Assembly: GCA_029948255.1 (NCBI GenBank)
Contig: JALIZF010001939.1
Span: 2,939,501-3,003,500 of the forward strand
Source: Telmatactis stephensoni
Lineage: Eukaryota > Cnidaria > Anthozoa > Actiniaria > Isophelliidae
DNA: 64,000 bases
Direction of reading: 5' to 3'
Part shown: positions 11,933 to 21,762 of the stretch, one piece after another
Layout of the letters: each line of letters opens with the position of its first letter
How positions within the stretch are numbered: position 1 is the stretch's first letter
Made by a program: the position numbers and the translations under genes
Notes under the pieces: generated by a model
Told to the model about the DNA's origin: nothing
Seen by the model: only the letters and a program-made list of their open reading frames with translations
The model's database searches: none

Positions 11933-12359
11933 TGAAGTCGTCTTATCAAAGCTTGCTAGTGATCAGACTTTCTTCAATTCATCAATAGCTCAAAAGAAAA
12001 ACAGACATCCGGACTTAGAATAAACTTTGGGTGATGGGTCTTAGTTCACATGATTCTTTATATTTGTGTATTTCGTTTCAATGGTTGCGTTGATTTGAAA
12101 AACGGACAGTTGGTACACTCCTTAATGGGAAATTGAACAGACTAAAACTCAGAGGGAGAATTCACTTGGCATCCTTATTTTACTATAAAGTCAGTATCGT
12201 CAATGTGTTCTCTTCAGTTGGTCAATAGTTCCAAATAATTTACAAATTAAAATCGGAAGACTTCTATATGGGTCGTGCGACTGCAAGAAATTGGCTTGTT
12301 GAAAAACCTACCGTGCTGATGCAACAGTGTTGCGTTTAAAATCGTAGTTTAGTTTATAT

Positions 12360-12665
12360 AATAATTGGTATAGTACGCGCGCTTTGATTGGTCGAGAACC
12401 GTGTGTGAGAACGGTAAAATGCATAGATAGACGTCAATGAATCTTGCGTGCGCTCTGATTGGCTGCAATGCTTCGATGGATTTAATGAAAACAGATTCCA
12501 TTTTTCCATGGGTCTGTACTCTAATAGGTGCACAGATAACGTCAAAATGTGGTGAAAACAGTCACGCCTCTCGACTTTGTCTCGTGGTGTACTTTTTGTT
12601 CTGAAACATTTTGACATCATCTGTGCATCTATTAGAGTACAGATGCACGGAAAAAGGGAATCTAT
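12360..12665 (+). mobile_element. CCAAT/CRE-motif hairpin element
   Basis: The left part has two GCGC(T/G)-rich CCAAT-containing units with a TGACGTCA-like core. The right part (12496-12665) is an imperfect hairpin: 'ctgtactctaat..gtgcacag' returns as its reverse complement near 12650. It is a full-length member of a family with at least six more copies here. No coding capacity. Confidence 0.7.
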
Positions 12666-13279
12666 TTGTTAAGTAACATCACCTTTGTGGCAGCAAATGA
12701 TCGTGATTGGAGAAAACAGGCGAAACAATAAATGTTAATCACAATAATGAAGAATGAATAATTTATTGAAATAAGATTCCTTTATATATAGCGTTATATA
12801 TAAAGCATTTTTAGCTTCCTCTATCTTTGCGTAAATACTGCTAAAATAAAATTTATCTTTTTTTCTTGGACTTTACAAAACCATCGATAGCTTTATCTTA
12901 TATTATCAGTTAATTAACATTTAGCGGGTAAAAAATTAAGCTTTGCTTATGTACATCTTATACGTCAACCTGGCGATACACGGCCAGAGGGTCTGGGTAA
13001 GAATGGATTTTTTATATCTCGACCCAGACTCCTGCCATTTTTGACTTAAGTCAGTCAGTACATACTGGTCTGCGGTAGAGCTGATTGAAATGCGCATATC
13101 TCTGCGTCTGCGTACATCGAGTGTGATGTCTGCTGCGTTTCGCTGGAATCTTAATTCACAGCCTGTGTTCTGTGTTCAGTGATGTTGACCCTTTGGTAAA
13201 TATTAATGTGAGTTCTCTGGTATTATAAGGAAATTGTGTTGAACACTCATCCTATAGTCGGTATTTTAAGTGTCTAATA

Positions 13280-13499
13280 GAGCAGATTTCGTATGCGGAC
13301 TACAAAAGCGGCATGGTTACGGCAACAACTTTGAATGTTTTTCTAGACATCCCAATAATAATAATACTGATTATTTATCAACTTATAGAGCGCATTTTCC
13401 ATGCCGTAATGATCAAATGCGCTTTAAAAATAAAAAATAACAATTAAGACACTGACACGGTATGGCGCGCGGTCCGTTTCACACATACGAAATCTGTTC
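13280..13499 (+). mobile_element. TA-flanked MITE carrying a nested insertion
   Basis: Terminal inverted repeats GAGCAGATTTCGTATG and its complement are flanked by TA on both sides, as for Tc1/mariner-type MITEs. About 100 bp (13353-13450, with ATA and AT-rich tracts around a small 'agcgcattt'/'aaatgcgct' hairpin) interrupts the 'tagacatcacggcactgacacgg' interior that other copies share. Confidence 0.7.
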
Positions 13500-13883
13500 T
13501 AAGGCATTTGTGCTCTTGCTTTAGTAGTGCCCGTTTTATAGATAATATCGACAATAAACATGCAAATTCCAGCTCTTCAGTCATTACCTATGTACATATT
13601 GCCCATAATACGTAAGTGTTCATATTATAGAAGTGTTCCTTTTATAGAGGTTTTCTTCGTAAACGGATGGTGCTTTAAGCTAAAACTATCCTATGATAGT
13701 GTTCGTATTCTTGAGGTGTTCGTTTGATAGAGGTTTTCGTGACATTAGTATAAAGAGCTCTAGTTTTCTTATTATAAATATGAAGATCCAACTGTTCAGC
13801 TTTGATAGTGTTCGTCTTATTGAGGTGTTGGTTGTATTGAAGGTGATAAAGAGGTGTAAAGGAAGAATTTTCACTCCATGTCT

Positions 13884-16800
13884 TTACAACAAACTCATAC
13901 CATTGGCAAAAGGATGTGATGCAATGTAATGAGTCTTCAAGGCATTCTTCTGGTAGAAGGCTTTACCACAAAACTGACACTCGAATGGCTTCTTGGTGGC
14001 GTGAGTACGTTTATGGGTGTTCAACGTAGACGCTAAGGTAAACCCCTTACCACATATATCACACTTGAAGGGTCTTTCGCCTGTGTGCCCATAGATGTGA
14101 GCTTGTAGATTGCCCTTCTGGTTAAAACCTTTACCACAGTATTCACACTTGTAAAGCCGTTCATCTGAGTGTGTTCTCATGTGATAAGTCAAATGCGTCA
14201 GCTGTTTGAACCCTCGGCCACACTTACCACATTTATGTGGTTTCTCCCCGGTGTGAGTGTAGCGATGAATCTTCATGTCGATCTTCTGGTGGAAGCCTTT
14301 ACCGCAGAAATCGCAAACAAAAGGCTTGTAGTTGGTATGGGTTCGCATATGGGTATGGAGATTAGATGCTCGGTTGAAGGCCTTGTTGCACTGTATGCAG
14401 ACGTAAGGTTTGATGGCTGTGTGGGTCAGACGATGACGGGTTAAGTTGCCTGGCTGTCTGAAGGCTCTACCACATTGTTCACAGACGAAGGGTTTGGCTC
14501 CAGTGTGAATTCGCTTGTGGGTAGTCAAGGTGTTGGAACGACTGAATGACTTGCCGCATACATCACACGTGTAACGATATTTCTTTGTTGTTGTTGTTGT
14601 TGTTGTTGCTGTTGATGACTGCTCTACTTTACTCTCACCCGTAGAGGGTGTGGTCGCCGACTTAGATACTTGATTCCCCAGATTTCCAATTTCTTGGCTT
14701 TGTATCGCAATAGTCTTGTTATTTGGTGGTTTTACGTTTCCTGTAGTAGTTTGTTTGTTGGCGTCCTCGTCAGGAACTTGATCTTTCTTCTCGCTAGTTT
14801 TATGTACTTTTGGCGAAACAGGCATTGTCATATAGTACTTGGACAACAAGTTCACTTGGTTAAATACTGTATTTTCTTTAGCTCCATAAAAACCAGTATA
14901 ACTGCGTGGATAATAGATATATGGATCATAGTACGTACATCTAACATCGGTGTACAAAGGGCTCAGGATCCCTTTCTTTTCAAGATCCATGCGTTGTTGA
15001 AGATGAAATGTTTCATCTGGTCTTCGATAGTAACCATCTACATACTCGCGTAGTCCATGGTCAACGCCCATGTGCCCGAGTTGCCTTTTTAAGTCGTCTG
15101 GATACTGGTTTCTTGAATCCATACTTGTGTACGCCCAGCCATCTATAAGTGAACGCTGTGGTATTGGATTGGGATATCTCACCCTCGACTGCAACTTACT
15201 ATCAACTTCAACCTTCATATCCCCTTGGTAGTCAGCCTCTGTTGGAGGCCTGGTGAAGAGTCTTGGGACATGTCTGTCGTCCTTGGCAACCCATACTGAC
15301 TGTGATGATGATGATCGCGGGCTCACTTTTAAAAGAGGAGGAGGGAGACTGGGAACTGGAGGATCTGTTGAATAGAGCAATATTTAACTTTAATATACAC
15401 CTCTTTCAAAAGGTCAAAGGCTTCAAAGGCCTACACGACTCAATCGAAAGGGATTATGGGTACATATACTACGAGCTGTAAAACATGTAAACAAGAGACC
15501 ATAATACTAAGAGAGCGAAACTCAGTATTGATGTCTGTGCGATGTTCACGGCGACTAAGGCTATTTTTAGTAACTTCGCCATCGCGCGCGCAAGGCCCTC
15601 AACCAATAGAATTTGCTTTTTGGCGTGCGCGCGAAAGGAATCGTTTGAATTCTATTGTTTAAGTGCCTTGCGCGCGCGATTGCGAAGTTACTAAAAATAG
15701 CCTAAGCCGCCACGAACATCGCACAGACATCAATACTGAGTTTCGCTCTCTTAGTATTATGGTCTCTTGATGTAAATCATCACTACAATTCACAACAATC
15801 TTGCCTAATCTTTATACACCAAAGAACTTTATTTCTTGATTTTAAAAGTCAAAGACAAAGAGGGAGTAAAGTTTTGAACTACCCATGCTCCTTTTCGGTT
15901 AGTCGCGTGGGTTTGGCAGCTGGTTTCGACAACCTTTTTTAAAGGTCTCTCTTAAACTGCTGCACGTTGCGAAATTTTCAGTAAAGTTAACGACAGGACA
16001 CAGATACCCTTAAATCATAGATATTGAAAGAATGCACCCGAAATATATGTTAGAGCGGTTTTCGAATGAACGTGAAAACGTCACGACAAGGCGCTGTCAC
16101 GGCAGGAATTTCGAATGTATTTATAGACATCACGGCACCGCATGGTTACGGCACGGTCACGGCACGGTTACGGCACGGTTACGGCAGGAATTTCGAATGT
16201 ATTTATAGACATCACGGCACGACACGGTCACGGCACGGTCACGGCACGGTTACGGCAGGAATTTCGAATGTATTTATAGACATCACGGCACGACACGGTC
16301 ACGGCACGGTCACGGCACGGTTACGGCAGGAATTTCGAATGTATTTATAGACATCACGGCACGACACGGTCACGGCACGGTCACGGCACGGTTACGGCAG
16401 GAATTTCGAATGTATTTATAGACATCACGGCACGACACGGTCACGGCACGGTCACGGCACGGTTACGGCAGGAATTTCGAATGTATTTATAGACATCACG
16501 GCACGACACGGTCACGGCACGGTCACGGCACGGTTACGGCAGGAATTTCGAATGTATTTATAGACATCACGGCACGACACGGTCACGGCACGGTCACGGC
16601 ACGGTTACGGCAGGAATTTCGAATGTATTTATAGACATCACGGCACGACACGGTCACGGCACGGTCACGGCACGGTTACGGCACGGTCACGGCACGGTTA
16701 CGGCAGGAATTTCGAATGTATTTATAGACATCACGGCACGACACGGTCACGGCACGGCGCGGTCCGTTTTACATACGAAAACTATGAGGCTCTAATAGCG

Positions 16801-19800
16801 CAATATAGTAACTTAGTTTAGAATCTTTACTATTAGCTGAAGGAGAATTCCAAACATTTAATATGGTTGCAAAGACCCGACTTGAAATGAAGTAGCAGTA
16901 AAACCGCGTGCAATGACCAAAACCAGAAAAGAGCTGATCGAACGCGTGTAAACATACAAAGCTTCATTTTCACTAGGAAATACAGCTTTAAAACACAACA
17001 GAATGTTTGTTCTTTTGCAGGTATTATTTTATTACGAGGATGTTATTGACCAGTTTGTTTTATTTAGTGTATCCTGAAGACTCATTGAAAACTCATGCAA
17101 GTGCGTGCCATAAACCATGTAGCATTGGCGTTTTGTGAACTCTTGACATGGAGATATTCATTTTCCAGCCTTTCAGTCATAGTTGACGGCTTTTAATCAC
17201 ATCTACTCAACAATCAATATCGCGACAGTCGAAATTTCTATTAACAATCTAAACGTTTTCCCAAAATGTCAAGTTTTGTTTGTCACGCTATTATAGAACA
17301 GAGAGAAATTTAATCTCACTCTGACACGCGCTTCCAATATTGTTTATTGTTGATAACTGTAGTAATTAGCACTGTTTTTAATATCTTAAAATATGATTAG
17401 TTTTGTTGTATTAAATAACTAGAGAACTCATGTTGGATGGATAATTGTGCAGTTTAAAGAAACAAGAAAGATTTTCCCCTCATTTCATGTGCTTTCTCTC
17501 TTGTTTTCTTTCAAAAATCCACTCAATTTTACTTGTCTCGTATTTTGTAACATCTTAACGCATTGTCTCTTTGTTTCGTTCTAGCAAGGTTATTGCCATT
17601 AGCATCTTATACATATCTTCTTCAATTCTTTCTTTTTTCCATTCTTTCTTTTTTCTTCTTTATTTCTCTTCACAAAACTTCCCATTCATATCATCGATCG
17701 CTCTTATTTCTGTTTCCAACTCTCAAATCATTTTACATCCTTTTCAAAAACCTCTCGCTAGTCTGGCTCGAAGTCTTCTGTAACTCTACTTTTTGCCTTG
17801 GAAACGCGTCGGTACTTAAGCAAATGGAAGACATCGTAAGTGCATAAAATCACCAGTTAAAAGTGTTTTCATATGATTTGTAGCAACATACAGTATATTG
17901 CTGTCCAGGATAGATAAGTAGAATAAACGATCTGATTAAACACTCTAAGAAAAGACTTTTTACCACTTAGCAATGTTAGCTAACGTGTACTTGATCGAAC
18001 AAGGATTTTGATTTTTGAATCATGTTAACTAAATTGCTTTTTTATGGACAGCTTTGTTGACATCCCGTGGAAGAATTGATATGGATTGATTTAAGAATTT
18101 TAAAAGGTTTGGAACTGACCTGGATTGATTTATGATGAGGAGTTTTAGAAGAGAAAGTAATAGAAAGTGAAAAGAGAAAGAAAGGAAAAAGAATAGGGAA
18201 CAAGGAGGAAGAATGAAAAATAAATGAGTGAAAAAAGAGATACATATAGTGCTCCCTGTCCTATAACGCTTCAAATCAATGTGATACCTATATTCTTAGA
18301 TTGTTAACGTGTATAGATACATTTTTAGTTCTCACTATGCTTAAAATAGAAATTATTATTATTTCTATCGAAAGAAAGAAAAGAAGAAAGAAAGTAACGA
18401 AGAAAGAAAGAGAGAGGGAAGAAAGAGAGAAAGGAAGAATGGGAGGAAGGAAGAAACCAAGAAAGAAAGAAGTAAAGGAAGAAAGAAAGAAAGAAAGGAA
18501 AGTGAAGAAGGAAGAGGAAAGAAGAACTAAAATTTCGAGAAAAAAGAGAAAGAGTAAAAATGATTAATAAATGGTGCAAGAAAAAAGGAAACCTTAAATT
18601 AAAAATTATCGTTATAAAAAAAACATGGTAAAAGAAAAGCAGAGATAGCCTCTTCTTTGTTTAAAAAAACACTTTTTCATATACTAGTCCATGCTTTTAT
18701 TAGTTTCTTTTCATTTGATACGAATTGTTTACAAACTGGCTGAAAAAACGAGCCGGCTCAATAACTCGTTACTATAGAAACACGTAATTAAGGTAATCAC
18801 AGTCCACTTCTCCGGTATAAGTCACCTACTATAATGTATTTAATTTGGACTTAAAATCACTTATTCGTTGTAAGATTCACTTGGGTAGCTTTTTCGTTGC
18901 TATTGTCTGGGAATTTCTTTGACTGAGAAATTATGAGACTTATTGATTTAATGTGCTCGCTCAGCACGATGGATTTCAAAGTGACTTATAAGTGCGTCCT
19001 CCTTTTCTCAATAAAAATCAACAAACAAAAACGCGCCCAGCCAATAAAACCGATAGAACTTTTCACCACTAAAAACAATAGGTATCTACTCAACACCGTT
19101 GCAAAACTATAAACGTCTGCTGTACAATAAAACTTCGTTATTAATTAACGTGCGCGAAACTAAAAACGCAATTGTCCATGCAGCTTATCTATCCCAAAGC
19201 TATCCTTGAATCACGGACGCGCAGAAAAGGGATAAGAGCTCATTAGTAGCGGTACAACTAACGACAAAAGATAATCATTTCAAGGGCTCTAGTCAACAGT
19301 ATAACTTTCATGATAGCAGCTGGGGTGTAAGTATATAAGCCTCATAAAAAGGCTTCAAGAAGCTCTATCAACACCAGGGATTTAAGTTTCAAACAATCAT
19401 TGATATTGAATGAGCTTTTATATACGGGAAAAGAGGTGCTATTGAAACCCCTGTGATTTTAATGGATATAATAACTAGTGAACAAATAGGCTTTGTTTAA
19501 ATCGAGGTGACTTCCCAAAAGTTTTTACAGTGTAGTCGGGATAACTATTGTTTTTATGCCAAAAGGAAAAAAGAAAACAAACGATTTAACGCAATCACCA
19601 TGGACAATTCGTCTTCATATAAACAAGACCTTCCGTACAACCATTTTGACTCAAAACCGCAGTAGATATTCTCATTTTTATTTGATACAAACGCACAAAA
19701 ACTGTACAAGACAATGCGTTTTCCATGCAAGAATTAAAATCTCTTAACATATTGTTATTTTAGTCTTAAATACACCAATCTGATAACTTTTGAGAGTGAA

Positions 19801-21750
19801 AATGAAAGTTTAATAAGTATTTGATGAAATATTCAAACATGGGGTTTCTGTTAGCTGATTGTATCGCCAACTAAAAGCTACAACACACAAAAAGACCCGT
19901 GAAGTGTGTGATAGTGATCTATATAGGCTGAAACTAAATGTAATATAAGAGGGATTATAACGTTAAAGCGTTTAAAATTCAGCAGTGAAAATTAATAACA
20001 ATTAGCTAATTTTTGTCACTCAGGAAGCTTTTGTTTCGGGGGGTGTCTTCTGAGTATTTTTAACATCAAAGAAAGGTTGCATATATCGATAGGAAATTCC
20101 GAAGTTCTAAATCTAAAGGAACTTTTTTGATGGAAATTCTCGAGTTCTTTGTGAATCTCTCAGACTTGGGTCAGTTGATGTTTGGCGAGTTTTTTTGAAG
20201 AACGCGCGCACGCCAGACAGGCCATATTTCAGGCAGTGAATCCGCGTCACTTTGGTCTTTCTTTACTTCTACCTGCACATTCGGAGTATTAAAAAGTCGA
20301 GGAGCCAGAAAGAGCGGACTTTTATTAATATATAACAGTAAACTGTGAGAGCCTCACGTTGAACTTAGATTTGTTGGTATCAATATTATATGAACTAAGA
20401 ACACGGTTTTGTTGGGCATTTTGTTCAGAAACGTTAGTTGTAAAAAGTAGATTTGAGTTTGGTTTTGTATACAGAACGAGACTGGCATAAAAAATTCAAT
20501 TATGAAAACAAATGTCTAAAGAATTAAGAAGACCTCTCCGCTCTGTACTGAGATTAAGAAAACATGTCTGAAGAATTAAGAAGACCTCGCCGTGCTGTAT
20601 TGTGATTTCTTCTGCAAATCTCAGAAAGGACAAAGTGTCGGTTCGTGCATCAAAAGACAGTGATTTTCAGATACAAGTTAAACAAAACCCCATCAACAGT
20701 ACTATTAATTAACAATTAGCAATGCCCAAAGGCTTAGTAAGGAGATTATAATCCATTATTACACTCTAGCAAAACCTTATCTCAGTAAAATCTTTGTTTT
20801 TAGGCATGAAATGGTGTTAGTGTTGTGATAAAACATGCATTGGATTAGTTTTGTACTTAAGATCTTTGTATTTATTTTTATTATGACCATTATAACTTAT
20901 TAAAATGACTCTCTGACACAGAAATTTGCCTTCAGACCAAACCACTGAGTTTTACTAATTCAAAAACCCTGGTATTTGAACTTGTAGAAAAAAGGATGTG
21001 TTTATAGTGTGCGTTTTGGAGCGGTTTCACAAGAAGGGCAAATCTCAGTCTTGTTTAATTATTTGTTTAGCTCTTTGATAATATAACTGAATAGCTAATC
21101 AAATGACAAGGATTTGAAAAGGGAAAAAGTGATTTGACAGAGATTTAAACTAATTAATTGTCTTTCTTCTCTTTTGCCTTTTTTTCTGAGTTTTTACAGT
21201 CTTATAATCATCTTAATAAGAAATGATTTTGAGAAGCCGTTTGGTTAACAAGAAACATAAGAACAAACTCGATAAACGGTATACTATCTAACTCACTATA
21301 CCTAATTTTTGTAGTTTGTTTTAATCGCAGTAAAATGTTTCCACGCAAGAAATTCAGACACTTCTAAGAACACTTTTAGTTTGGATCATCGCAGCTACAC
21401 TTTATTCAATTCCATGCAAGGTAAAAATATGGACTGCAAAAATAACTCCATCTAATAGTACACAAACTCTTTGGTTTGTAGACGAATCCGTCAAGAAACC
21501 GCGACTTAAAACTAGAAGAAAACTTACTGTAGACTCAAAAGCAAAATGTCTTTAGCATACAGTCTATGTACGTCTTTTTACTAAACAAACAACTCCATAC
21601 ACAATTAGTTACCGCGAAGAATTTGATGTGTAAAATAGGAGTGAACTCACCAACAAAAACTTCAGCTGGTTCTTTGCTTTCCTCACAATCATCTTTGCTA
21701 TTTTCGTCTTCTGTCTTGTCATGTTGTTTGACGAGGAATGACCGAGGCAT
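13884..21750 (-). CDS. SNAG-domain C2H2 zinc-finger transcription factor, GFI1-like, eight fingers
   Basis: Two coding exons on the minus strand, complement(21651-21750) and complement(13884-15364), join in phase 1 to give 526 residues. The first exon starts MPRSFLVK, the SNAG motif of GFI1 and Snail proteins, which in those families docks the LSD1/CoREST corepressor; an acidic stretch follows. The second exon encodes a low-complexity linker (with seven threonines from an ACA microsatellite) and eight consecutive C2H2 fingers, about residues 298-517. Fingers 4-5 (GFHQKIDMKIHRYTHTGEKP then HKCGKCGRGF) look like GFI1; finger 3 with NRASNLHTHMRTH looks FEZF-like. GFI1 normally has six fingers. 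The donor GTGAGT and acceptor CTCTATTCAACAG are strong. The longer open frame starting at 15380 would use TTG and read through the acceptor, so it is not the real start. Nuclear repressor role is inferred from family. Confidence 0.88.
15395..15945 (+). repeat. Older dispersed repeat, copy 1 (split by the foldback)
   Basis: Both halves match 26996-27295: 'atacacct.tttcaa' and 'cctacacgactcaatcga' on the left, 'tatacaccaaa' and 'ccttttcggt..cgcgtggg' on the right. Family unknown. Confidence 0.65.
15492..15769. mobile_element. Foldback MITE with 7-bp target duplication, copy 1
   Basis: Near-perfect arms of more than 100 bp, starting CAAGAGACCATAATACTAAG and ending in the complement, form a hairpin. 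ATGTAAA at 15485-15491 and 15770-15776 is an exact target-site duplication. It contains no coding frame and interrupts an older repeat (15395-15945). Confidence 0.92.
16053..16792 (+). repeat. MITE amplified into a 71-bp tandem array
   Basis: The ends are those of the TA-flanked MITE. Inside, 'ggaatttcgaatgtattta' recurs at 16105, 16187, 16258, 16329, 16400, 16471, 16542, 16613 and 16705. Spacing is 71 bp except 82 and 92 at the two ends, which differ by extra 'cacggt' blocks. Units are almost identical, so the expansion is recent. It lies in the zinc-finger gene intron. Confidence 0.92.
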
Positions 21751-21762
21751 AGTGAACTTTAG
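21651..21762 (-). other. SNAG exon including 12 nt of 5' UTR
   Basis: Upstream of the ATG on the minus strand lies a good acceptor (TTTTTCCTTTCAG) directly before CTAAAGTTCACT-ATG. This implies at least one further upstream exon carrying 5' UTR, so the promoter is not here but at higher coordinates. Confidence 0.7.

Larger units (their letters stand above)
11291..13883. other. Intergenic, between two convergent 3' ends
   Basis: This spacer separates the WDR35 and zinc-finger 3' ends. It holds a small open frame of doubtful status (11696-11932), a copy of the CCAAT/CRE-motif hairpin repeat (12360-12665), a TA-flanked MITE with a nested insertion (13280-13499), and degenerate 'tagaggt(g/t)ttc' minisatellite-like sequence at 13620-13850. 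I see no conserved coding exon. Confidence 0.6.
15365..21650 (-). other. 6.3 kb intron of the zinc-finger gene
   Basis: The intron contains an older repeat (15395-15945) split by a foldback element (15492-15769), a TA-flanked MITE expanded into a 71-bp tandem array (16053-16792), a pyrimidine-rich stretch at 17560-17760, a purine-rich (GAAA/GGAA) stretch at 18360-18560, and a 55-bp direct duplication near 20510-20610. The rest (18600-21640) is AT-rich sequence in which I see no exon. Confidence 0.7.

Noticed and set aside
15365..15380. Start of the zinc-finger protein at 15380
   Set aside because: That codon is TTG and the six codons from it to the exon lie in the polypyrimidine tract and acceptor of an intron.
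16066..16350. 94-residue frame with repeating 'NVFIDITA' segments
   Set aside because: It is a translation of the 71-bp tandem array; 71 is not a multiple of 3, so the frame rotates and cannot be a protein repeat.
16105..16740. CRISPR-like regular repeats
   Set aside because: There are no unique spacers between units, and the host is an animal; it is a tandem satellite inside a MITE. The same holds for 45827-47061.
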